This document shows, piece after piece, positions 1-6,412 of a DNA stretch of 9,181 nt; positions within the stretch are counted from its first letter, which is position 1; each line of letters begins with the position of its first letter. Source of the stretch: Xanthobacteraceae bacterium. Its GTDB lineage: Bacteria > Pseudomonadota > Alphaproteobacteria > Rhizobiales > Xanthobacteraceae. Location of the stretch: assembly GCA_030648135.1 (NCBI GenBank), contig JAUSIF010000047.1, positions 1-9,181 on the forward strand, read 5' to 3'. Position numbers and translations under genes: made by a program. The notes under the pieces were generated by a model. The model was not told the DNA's origin and did no database searches. It saw only the letters and a program-made list of their open reading frames with translations.

Positions 1-424
1 ACCAGTCGCACGAGGCGCCCAGCCGCTTGAGCTGATTGACGATGGTGCCGCCGCTCGCGGCCTTCCATTCCCACACGCGCTTGAGGAACGCCTCGCGCCC
101 CATCTCGCGGCGGCCGGGCTCCTTGCGCTCGGCCAATTGCCGCTCCACCACCATCTGGGTGGCGATGCCGGCATGGTCGGTGCCGGGCTGCCACAGCACG
201 TCCTTGCCGCGCATGCGCTCGAAGCGGCAGAGCACGTCCTGCAGCGTGTTGTTGAGGGCGTGGCCCATATGCAGCGAGCCGGTGACGTTCGGCGGCGGGA
301 TCACGATGCAATAGGGCTTGGCATTGCTGCGTTCCTGGCGGCCGGAAGCGAAAGCGCCCGCCGCTTCCCACTGGCGGTAGATGCGGTCCTCGACCTCGGA
401 GGGCTGGTAGGTCTTTTCCAACAT
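1..424 (-). CDS. valS: Valyl-tRNA synthetase, N-terminal part (cut by window edge)
   Basis: Class I aminoacyl-tRNA synthetase that charges tRNA-Val in the cytoplasm. Only the first 141 residues are inside the window; the frame is open to base 1, whereas the family is usually around 900 residues or more. The N-terminus reads MLEKTYQPSEVEDRIYRQWE, which is the usual ValS start. The ATP-binding HIGH-type motif is HMGH at residues 52-55, preceded by the conserved PPPNVTGSL, and GTDHAGIATQ follows at residues 81-90. These together distinguish ValS from IleRS and LeuRS. The ATG at 424-422 fits homologue N-termini; the ribosome binding site is weak (GGA about 8 nt upstream). A promoter with a perfect TTGACA box lies just upstream, so the gene need not depend on read-through from popZ, 277 bp upstream. 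Identity is very secure. Confidence 0.97.
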   Translation of the reverse strand, partial: MLEKTYQPSEVEDRIYRQWEAAGAFASGRQERSNAKPYCIVIPPPNVTGSLHMGHALNNTLQDVLCRFERMRGKDVLWQPGTDHAGIATQMVVERQLAERKEPGRREMGREAFLKRVWEWKAASGGTIVNQLKRLGASCDW

Positions 425-452
425 GGCGGTTCCGGCGCGCGCGAACGTGCCG

Positions 453-483
453 GTTACAAAGCGGAGCAATGGGAGAGTGTCAA
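453..483 (-). promoter_or_regulatory. Probable sigma-70-type promoter of valS
   Basis: On the minus strand a perfect -35 box TTGACA (483-478) is followed after 19 bp by TGTAAC (458-453), which matches four of six -10 positions. Transcription would begin near 446, leaving a leader of about 22 nt before the valS ATG at 424. The 19-bp spacing is longer than ideal, and alphaproteobacterial -10 boxes are often weak, so this is a prediction only. Confidence 0.5.
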
Positions 484-503
484 CGCGCCGCTATCTTCTA
501 CTC

Positions 504-614
504 ACCTCCCCCTGAAGGGGGAGGTCGGCGCCACCCAAGTCGGATTTATCCGACTTGGGCGCCTTTTTGAGCCGAACTCGGCAACAGCCGAGTTCGGTGG
601 CGCCGGGAGGGGGT
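504..614 (+). repeat. Palindromic intergenic element, long copy (A)
   Basis: This is a GC-rich structured repeat between valS and popZ. A terminal hairpin (504-525, 9-bp stem, TGAA loop) is followed by arms 527-535 and 596-604 that pair perfectly over 9 bp. They enclose two strong hairpins: 534-559 (11-bp stem, TTTA loop) and 572-597 (11-bp stem, AACA loop). The element closes with GGGAGGGGGT. Drawn as single-stranded nucleic acid it forms a branched, cloverleaf-like fold. The head hairpin and tail recur in inverted orientation in the element at 641-687. REP-like palindromes of this composition are common between genes in Bradyrhizobium relatives (from general knowledge, not searched here). 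No coding potential is seen. Confidence 0.8.
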
Positions 615-640
615 AGCAGGCGCGGGAAAATCATCATGCG

Positions 641-687
641 ACCCCTCCCCGCCGCTTCGCGGCGACCCTCCCCTTTCAGGGGAGGGT
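641..687 (-). repeat. Palindromic intergenic element, short copy (B), inverted
   Basis: Read on the minus strand from 687 to 641, this copy has the same layout as copy A: a head hairpin (687-665, 9-bp stem, TGAAA loop), a middle section, and a closing GGGGAGGGGT. Its middle is only a small CGCCGC/GCGGCG hairpin (650-664), where copy A has a long two-hairpin section. The two copies face each other tail to tail, 26 bp apart. The head hairpin begins 15 nt after the popZ stop codon, so it could protect or define the 3' end of the popZ transcript, although no T-run follows it. Confidence 0.75.
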
Positions 688-701
688 AAATTTGGGTGAT
701 C

Positions 702-1394
702 TCACCTTCCGCCGCGGGAGACGCGCTCGATCTCGGTGCGCACCATCCGCTCCACCAGGCCGGGGAGATTTTCGTCCAGCCAATCCTTGAGCATCGGCCG
801 CATCATCTCCTGCACCAGGTCTTCGAGCGTGCGCGCGTTCTCGGAGAGGATGGTATTGGTCAGAGAGCTGAAGGCGGCGGACACCGCCGCGGTCGCCATC
901 GGAGACAACAGCTCGTCTTGGGTCATGGGCTGGGTCATGGGCGGGGCCCGGTTGGGGATGGGCGCGGGAGCGATGGCCATGGCTGGTGCCGGAGCGGGTG
1001 CGGGTACCGGTTCGGTGCGTTCGCTCCGCTCCTCGCGGAACATCACATCGGCGCCGCTGACCTGGCGGAAGCCGGTGCCGGCCGCGGGCTCGGCCGGCTG
1101 AGTGAGTTCGAGCACATCGGCCTCATCGCCGGCCTCTTTGCCGGGGGCGGCAAGCAGCGCGTCGATGTCGTTTTGATTCATGCCCGCAGGCTTCCCGGCC
1201 GGCGCGGGTGCCATAGGCACGGGTGCCTTAGGCGCGAATGCCGAAGACGAAGGTGTGGGTGCAGGCGCCGGGACTGGTACCGGGCGTGCGGGCGCCGCTT
1301 TAGCCTGTTCGGGCACGTCGTCGGCAATGATCCGCCGGATGGAGGCGAGGATTTCCTCCATCGACGGCTCCTGGGCTTTGGCGCTCTGGGCCAT
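702..1394 (-). CDS. popZ: Polar organising protein PopZ (DUF2497 family)
   Basis: PopZ self-assembles into a polar condensate that anchors the chromosome origin through ParB and recruits cell-cycle regulators in alphaproteobacteria. The 230-residue protein has the family layout. An N-terminal helix (QEPSMEEILASIRRIIADD, residues 8-26) is the client-binding part in Caulobacter. A long Pro/Ala-rich disordered linker follows (about 30-160), containing the conserved DVLELT at 93-98. The C-terminal oligomerisation helices (about 165-230) include ARTLEDLVQEMMRPMLKDWL and end in ERVSRGGR. The ATG at 1394 was chosen because homologues start just before QEPSMEEIL and AGGAG lies 9 nt upstream; the in-frame GTG at 1508 would add 38 unconserved residues. 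It lies just upstream of valS. Four GANTC sites precede it. An unusual NQNDIDALL motif sits in the linker. Confidence 0.93.
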   Translation of the reverse strand: MAQSAKAQEPSMEEILASIRRIIADDVPEQAKAAPARPVPVPAPAPTPSSSAFAPKAPVPMAPAPAGKPAGMNQNDIDALLAAPGKEAGDEADVLELTQPAEPAAGTGFRQVSGADVMFREERSERTEPVPAPAPAPAMAIAPAPIPNRAPPMTQPMTQDELLSPMATAAVSAAFSSLTNTILSENARTLEDLVQEMMRPMLKDWLDENLPGLVERMVRTEIERVSRGGR

Positions 1395-1445
1395 GGCTCG
1401 CCGCTCCTGCCGAATTCCCTCCCCGCAAGATGCCCGAGCGGAAGG

Positions 1446-1531
1446 GAATCGCCGTCCCGAAACAGAATCAGGCAGAATCAGTATGACACCAGAGGTCCCC
1501 GCCGCCAACGCAAGCTGTGGACCGGCGATTC
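1446..1531. promoter_or_regulatory. GANTC (CcrM methylation site) cluster upstream of popZ
   Basis: Four GANTC sites lie at 1446-1450, 1465-1469, 1475-1479 and 1527-1531, about 50 to 140 bp upstream of the popZ start. The middle two sit in a 10-bp tandem repeat (CAGAATCAGG then CAGAATCAGT), one helical turn apart. GANTC is the target of the alphaproteobacterial cell-cycle methylase CcrM, and methylated GANTC promoters recruit GcrA. Regulation of popZ by this route is inferred; no clear -35/-10 pair was found here. Confidence 0.45.
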
Positions 1532-1545
1532 GGGGCGCGCCGGTC
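1520..1545 (-). terminator. GC-rich hairpin after the secretion operon
   Basis: Positions 1520-1527 and 1538-1545 form an 8-bp GC-rich stem with a 10-nt loop, beginning about 15 nt past the stop codon of the membrane-fusion gene. No T-tract follows on the minus strand, so it is at best a weak or partial terminator between the secretion genes and popZ. The loop contains one of the GANTC sites. Confidence 0.3.
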
Positions 1546-1560
1546 AGGGACGAGCGGCGG

Positions 1561-2868
1561 TCATTTTTCCCGGAACGCGCGCATGACCTGATCGGCCAGC
1601 GGCTTGATGAGATAGGACAGGACGGTGCGTCCTCCCGTCTGCACGAAAGCCTCGACCGGCATGCCGGGCACGAGCTTGACGTCGCCGAGCTGGGCGACCT
1701 CCGCCGCCGGCAGGGCGATGCGGATGGTATAGTAGCTCGCTCCCGTGCGCTGTTCGGTCGAGATGTCGGCCGAGATGCGGGTGATGGTGCCGATCAGTTC
1801 GGGCGTGGTGCGCTGGTTGAACGTCGAAAACCGCAATACGGCTTTCTGGCCGATCTGCAACTGATCGATATCCTGCGGATTGACCTTGGCCTCGACGATC
1901 AGATTGTCCGCGTCCGGGACGATCAGCATGATGGCGTCGCCCGCGGCAATCACGCCGCCTACGGTATGCACCGCCGATTGGAACACGGTCCCGTCCTGCG
2001 GCGCGCGGATCTCGATGCGCTTCAATTGATCCTCGGCAGTGACTTTCCGCTCGACGAACTCGCCGATCTTGCCGTCGATCTCCCGCGTCTCCTTGGCGAC
2101 CTCGCTGGAGAGGTCCTGTTCGATCTGGATGATCTGCAGTTCGGTCTCGGTGATCTTGCCCTTGGTCTGCGCCACCGTGGCGATGAGCTGCGCGCGCTCG
2201 CCGTCGAGCCTGGTCGATTCGCGCTCGAGCGCGGTCAGGCGCGTGATCGGAACGAGGTTCTTGCTCCAGAGTTGGCGGACGCCTTCCAGCTCGCGCGCGA
2301 TCAACTCGATCTCGCGGCCCTTGGCCGTCGCCTGCGCGCTCAAGCCTTCGATCTGCTCTTGCAGCTGCGTGATGCGCTCACGGAGCTGGCTTTTTTGCCC
2401 GACGCGCGCCGATTTCCGCAACTGGAAGAGCTTGCGCTCGCTCGTCAGCGCGCTCGCCACATCGGGGTCGCCCTCGCGCTCCAAGAGCGCGGCGGGAAAC
2501 GTGACGGTTTCGGCCCCGTCGCGTTCGGCTTCGAGCCTCGACTTGCGGGCGGTCAGCTCGTTCAGACCCTTGGAGACGATGGCGAGGTTCGCGCGCGTGA
2601 TGGTCGCGTCGAGGCGCACCACCACGTCGCCGATCTTGACGCGATCGCCGTCGCGCACGCGAACCTCGCCGACGATGCCGCCGGTGGGATGCTGCACCTT
2701 CTTCACGTTGGAATCGACGACGAGCGAGCCCGGCGCGATCAAGGCGCCCGAGATGTCAGTCGCCGCCGCCCAGCCGCCGACGCCGCCGCATAGCAGCACC
2801 ACCAGGATGATGCCCGCCCGCACATGGCGGTGGATCGAACGGCGGGATTCCGTGATCGCCGGGTTCAT
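1561..2868 (-). CDS. Type I secretion membrane-fusion protein, PrtE/HlyD family
   Basis: Periplasmic adaptor that joins an inner-membrane ABC exporter to a TolC-type outer-membrane channel. The protein has 435 residues, normal for PrtE/PrsE-type adaptors. It has a short basic cytoplasmic tail, one transmembrane helix at about residues 19-36, and a biotinyl-lipoyl-like half-motif (HPTGGIVGEVRVRDGDRVKIG, about 60-80). A long alpha-helical coiled-coil hairpin follows (about 95-290). The second lipoyl half and beta-barrel begin at APQDGTVFQSAVHTVGG, and the end LSYLIKPLADQVMRAFREK is typical of the PrtE branch. The start ATG overlaps the prtD stop in an ATGA (2868-2865), which suggests translational coupling. 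Rhizobial relatives (PrsE) export glycanases and other RTX-type substrates. The substrate here cannot be read from the sequence. Confidence 0.94.
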   Translation of the reverse strand: MNPAITESRRSIHRHVRAGIILVVLLCGGVGGWAAATDISGALIAPGSLVVDSNVKKVQHPTGGIVGEVRVRDGDRVKIGDVVVRLDATITRANLAIVSKGLNELTARKSRLEAERDGAETVTFPAALLEREGDPDVASALTSERKLFQLRKSARVGQKSQLRERITQLQEQIEGLSAQATAKGREIELIARELEGVRQLWSKNLVPITRLTALERESTRLDGERAQLIATVAQTKGKITETELQIIQIEQDLSSEVAKETREIDGKIGEFVERKVTAEDQLKRIEIRAPQDGTVFQSAVHTVGGVIAAGDAIMLIVPDADNLIVEAKVNPQDIDQLQIGQKAVLRFSTFNQRTTPELIGTITRISADISTEQRTGASYYTIRIALPAAEVAQLGDVKLVPGMPVEAFVQTGGRTVLSYLIKPLADQVMRAFREK

Positions 2869-4628
2869 GGTTTACTGCCCCCCGCCTCGGGCACGACCTT
2901 GAGCGATCGCGCCGCGGGGACGTCACGTTGCAGCACCTTGGACAGGATCTCGTTCTTGGGGCCGAGCGCCTGCGTCCGCCCCTTATTCATCATCAGCAGG
3001 TGGTCGATGCCGGCGATGGCGCTCGGCCGGTGCGCGATCACGACCACGATACCGCCGCGTTTGCGCACGCCGAGGATCGCGTTCGTGAGCGCCGCGTCGC
3101 CCTCCGCGTCCAGGTTCGAATTCGGCTCGTCGAGGACCACGAGGAAGGGCACGCCGAAGAGCGCGCGCGCCAGCGCGATGCGCTGCGCCTGCCCGGCCGA
3201 GAGCGCCCCGCCCTGCTCCCCGATCTGGGTATCGTAGCCTTCGCGCAAATTGACGATGAGATCGTGGACGCCCGCGGCCTTGGCCGCGGCAATGACCGCC
3301 TCCGGATCGGCGCCGGGCTCGAAGCGGGCGATGTTCTGCGCCACCGTGCCAGTGAGGAGTTCGACGTCCTGCGGCAGATAGCCGATGTGCCGGCCGAGAG
3401 TTTCCGGCGTCCACTGTTCGAGCGCCGCGCCGTCCAGCCGAATCTTGCCCCGCACCGGCTGCCAGACGCCGACCAGCATGCGCGCGAGCGAGGACTTGCC
3501 CGAGCCGCTGGGGCCGATGATGCCGAGCCCGTTGCCGCTTTCGAGCTTCAGGTTCACATCCTGCACCACGATCTTGTTGTCGCCGGGCGGTGCTGCGCTC
3601 GCATTCTCGACCACCAGGCTCTTGCCAGGAGCCTGCAAAGCCATGGGTTGTTCGCGCACGGGCAGGAGCTCGAGCAGTCTGGTCAGGCGCTGCCAGCTTT
3701 GCCGGGCCGCGACAAAACCCCTCCAGTTGGCGATCGCGAGATCGACCGGCGCGAGCGCACGGGCAGCCAGGATCGCGCCGGCGATGATGATGCCCCCGGT
3801 CGCCTGCTGATTGATCGCGAGATAGGCGCCGACCGCGAGCACTCCCGATTGCAGCATCATGCGCAGGACCTTCGAGAACGATCCGAAGCCGCCCGCCACA
3901 TCGCTCGCCAGCTGCTGGCTGGCCAGGTATTTCCGGTTGGCCTCGTTCCAGCGCGCCCGCATCGGACCGACCATGCCCATGGCCAGCAATACTTCCGCGT
4001 TGCGGCGGCTGGTCTCAGCGATTGCGGTGCGCGACATGGCGAAGCCGGTGGCGGCCTTGGTCGGTCCCTGGGTGAGGCGTTCGGTCATGACCGTGAGCGC
4101 GATCAATACAATGGCCCCGCCGAGCGCGGTCACTCCGATCCAGAAATGGAGCATGAAGCAAATGACGAGATAGATCGGCATCCAGGGCAGATCGAACAGC
4201 GCGATCGGCCCAAGGCCGGAGAGAAACGACCGCACGCTGTCGAGATCGCGAAGCGGCTGGAGCCCGTCGTTGCGATTTCCCGCCTTCAACGGCAGCTGTA
4301 CGATGGTGTCGTAGACCCGTCCGCTCAGGGTTTCATCGAGCGCAGCGCCGATACGCACCAGCAGGCGTCCGCGGATCATGTCGAGAAGGCCGAGAAAACT
4401 GAACAGCACGCCCGCCAGGACGGAGATGCCGATGAGCGTCGGCACGCTGTGGCTCGGCAGCACGCGGTCGTAGATTTCCAGCATGAAGAACGCGCCGGTG
4501 AGCATGAGAACGTTGCTCATGCCGCTGAACAGCCCGACGCTCACGAAGGCGCCCCGGCAGGATTCCAGCGCCGCCGCGAGCTCGGATCGAGCGGGAACGG
4601 GAGAGAAACGAGGGGCAGCGTTCGACAT
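2865..4628 (-). CDS. Type I secretion permease/ATPase, PrtD family
   Basis: Inner-membrane ABC exporter that powers one-step secretion through the adaptor and a TolC channel. With the ATG at 4628 it has 587 residues, the PrtD/PrsD size, with no N-terminal C39 peptidase domain. Residues 1-310 form the transmembrane half with several hydrophobic helices. The nucleotide-binding domain carries the Walker A motif GPSGSGKSS (372-380), Q-loop YLPQD (Q420), signature LSAGQ (476-480), Walker B FLVVLDE (495-501) followed by PNSNLD, and the H-loop histidine in AHRPS (533). All catalytic residues are present. An in-frame ATG at 4688 would add 20 residues, but it has no ribosome binding site and the added segment is unlike the family; the 4628 start itself has only a weak AGGG about 10 nt upstream. 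A 212-bp gap separates it from tolC, so it may have its own promoter. Confidence 0.94.
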   Translation of the reverse strand: MSNAAPRFSPVPARSELAAALESCRGAFVSVGLFSGMSNVLMLTGAFFMLEIYDRVLPSHSVPTLIGISVLAGVLFSFLGLLDMIRGRLLVRIGAALDETLSGRVYDTIVQLPLKAGNRNDGLQPLRDLDSVRSFLSGLGPIALFDLPWMPIYLVICFMLHFWIGVTALGGAIVLIALTVMTERLTQGPTKAATGFAMSRTAIAETSRRNAEVLLAMGMVGPMRARWNEANRKYLASQQLASDVAGGFGSFSKVLRMMLQSGVLAVGAYLAINQQATGGIIIAGAILAARALAPVDLAIANWRGFVAARQSWQRLTRLLELLPVREQPMALQAPGKSLVVENASAAPPGDNKIVVQDVNLKLESGNGLGIIGPSGSGKSSLARMLVGVWQPVRGKIRLDGAALEQWTPETLGRHIGYLPQDVELLTGTVAQNIARFEPGADPEAVIAAAKAAGVHDLIVNLREGYDTQIGEQGGALSAGQAQRIALARALFGVPFLVVLDEPNSNLDAEGDAALTNAILGVRKRGGIVVVIAHRPSAIAGIDHLLMMNKGRTQALGPKNEILSKVLQRDVPAARSLKVVPEAGGSKP

Positions 4629-4840
4629 CAATGCATGGCCCTGTGGAATCACGTGCGCACACGGAACCCGTCGCGCACTTTTTAGCATGTTTGGGGCGGG
4701 AAGCCTTCTCGATCCCCCGTGCCTGCCTATGTCCGTTGCAGCCCAAAAGGACGGCGGTAGCGCGCGAAAAATGCAGTCTGTCCAATGAAAGTTAACAAGT
4801 TCGATGCCGGCCGGAGCGGCGCCGGTCAGCCCATGACGGG

Positions 4841-6229
4841 TCAGCGTCCGTCGGGGATGCGCAGTCCGAACCAGCTGTCGCGAATCTGGTAATAATGTTC
4901 CTGCGGATCATAGACGGCCACTTGCAGCTCCAGCGTCTCCGCGTCTAGCCGCCCGAACGACGACAGCACCGCGAAGGAGGCGACCACCCGGTCGCGCTGC
5001 GCGGTCACGAGATTGCTCTGGGCGGTTACCAATTGGGAACGCGCGGTCAGCACATCGAGGATGGTGCGCTGACCCACCATGTATTCCTCGGTCACGCCGT
5101 TGAGCGCGGTCTGGTTCGCCCGGACTTGCGTCTGCGCGGCCTCGATGCTGGCCTTGGCCGCATCGAGCTGAGTCCAGAACTGAACGATCTGAGCCCGCAC
5201 CTGGTCGCGGATGACGTCGAGCTGGATGCGCGCTTCACCGAGCGATTCCTTCGCCTGGCGCACGGCGGCATATTCGGCGCCGCCTTGATAGAGCGGCACC
5301 GTCAAATTGACGATGCCGCGCGCATCGTCCTGGCGCTTGGTGTCGGAGGAGCTGTTGATCTCGCGGCTGACCGATGCTTGCGCCGCCAACACCGGCAGCA
5401 GCGCCCCTTCGGCGATCTTGACCTGCAGGGTGGCGATGTCGACCGCATAGGCGCTGGCAAGAATCGTCGGATGCTGCGTGAGCCCCGTCTCCAGCACCAT
5501 ATTGATGGATTTCGGCAATAGATGCTCGATCGGGCGGCCCGGCTGGAGCTTGCCGGGATCGTGTCCGATGGTCTGGCGATAGATCGCCTTCGAAGTCGCG
5601 AGATTCGATTGGGCCTGAATCAGCGCCGATTGGGCGGCGGCGACGCTCGCCTCCGAGAGCGCCACGTCGGTGCGCGTGACCTCGCCGACCTCGAAACGAT
5701 CGCGCGTCGCCCGCAACTGCTCGCGTAGCGCCTGCAGATTTTGCTTCTGCAATTCGACCAGCGCCTCGTCGCGCAGGACGTTCATGTAAGCGGTCACGGC
5801 GTTGAGCAGCACGGCCTGTTCCGCGTTACGGAGGTTCTCGCGCGCCTGCCGCACCTGACTTTCGGCGCTGCGGGTCTCATTGAGGGTGCGAAAGCCTTTG
5901 AATAGATTTTGCTCGAGGGTCACCTCCGCGCTGCTCGGACGCCGCGTGTCGCTGCTCTTCCCGGTCTTGGTGTGCGTGTCGACGGCTACGATTCCAGTGC
6001 TGCCGGTTGCGCTGATGGTCGGGCGGTAGCCGGACAGCGCCTTGGGAACGTTCTCGTCGATCGAGCGCAGCGCCGCGCGCTGCGCGTTGAGCGTCGGATT
6101 GTTCATGTAAGCTTCGGTCAACGCTTGTTCGAGCGTTTCCGCGGAGGCGGCGGAGGCATAAGACAATAGCCCGGCCACCAAGCCGAAGGCGGCGACGACG
6201 GATCGTCCGACCCTATGCCAACGCCGCAT
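4841..6229 (-). CDS. tolC: TolC-family outer-membrane channel protein
   Basis: Trimeric outer-membrane exit duct used by type I secretion and RND efflux systems. The protein has 462 residues, typical of the TolC/PrtF family. A signal peptide covers residues 1-30, with likely cleavage after SAASA and the mature protein beginning ETLEQALTEAYMNNP, a standard TolC N-terminus. Two outer-membrane-efflux repeats follow, about 35-220 and 240-440. They contain long helical Gln/Ala-rich stretches and typical phrases such as VTRTDVALSEA (first repeat) and VGQRTILDVLTA (second repeat). The ATG at 6229 is preceded by GGGGGA about 6 nt upstream. Its gene neighbours on both sides suggest it is the housekeeping TolC of the organism and also serves the adjacent PrtD/PrtE pair. 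The 183 bp upstream show no convincing promoter, although one must be close unless the gene is read through from the methyltransferase-like gene. Confidence 0.93.
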   Translation of the reverse strand: MRRWHRVGRSVVAAFGLVAGLLSYASAASAETLEQALTEAYMNNPTLNAQRAALRSIDENVPKALSGYRPTISATGSTGIVAVDTHTKTGKSSDTRRPSSAEVTLEQNLFKGFRTLNETRSAESQVRQARENLRNAEQAVLLNAVTAYMNVLRDEALVELQKQNLQALREQLRATRDRFEVGEVTRTDVALSEASVAAAQSALIQAQSNLATSKAIYRQTIGHDPGKLQPGRPIEHLLPKSINMVLETGLTQHPTILASAYAVDIATLQVKIAEGALLPVLAAQASVSREINSSSDTKRQDDARGIVNLTVPLYQGGAEYAAVRQAKESLGEARIQLDVIRDQVRAQIVQFWTQLDAAKASIEAAQTQVRANQTALNGVTEEYMVGQRTILDVLTARSQLVTAQSNLVTAQRDRVVASFAVLSSFGRLDAETLELQVAVYDPQEHYYQIRDSWFGLRIPDGR

Positions 6230-6412
6230 ACTTCAATCCCCCGGCCGTGCTGAAACCCTCGGTAGACTCGCCGGTCCGAGCGCCGCCGACAAGATTAGAG
6301 GTATCCGGGAGCAAGGGAAACCGTCCGCCGGCCGGTAAATACGATATCCCCTTGACCGCAGCAGCGAAGCCACAGTTGCGGCGGCGGTTAGTTTACGCCC
6401 GAATCCGGTAAG

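Noticed and set aside
1180..2793. Long plus-strand open frame of 537 codons across the membrane-fusion gene
   Set aside because: It lies antisense to a clear PrtE/HlyD gene, has Arg/Asp/Gly-skewed composition and no recognisable domain. GC-rich codon usage leaves the opposite frame open.
3188..3202. LSAGQ instead of LSGGQ in the PrtD ATPase signature
   Set aside because: This substitution is, to my knowledge, usual in rhizobial PrtD/PrsD proteins, and all other ATPase motifs are intact.
2928..4685. Long plus-strand open frame of 585 codons across prtD
   Set aside because: Antisense shadow of an ABC exporter with all its motifs; the composition (His, Arg, Asp, Gln) is typical of a reverse-complement frame.
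4807..4825. GC hairpin just after the tolC stop as a terminator
   Set aside because: Only a 5-bp stem with a 9-nt loop and no T-tract; too weak to annotate.
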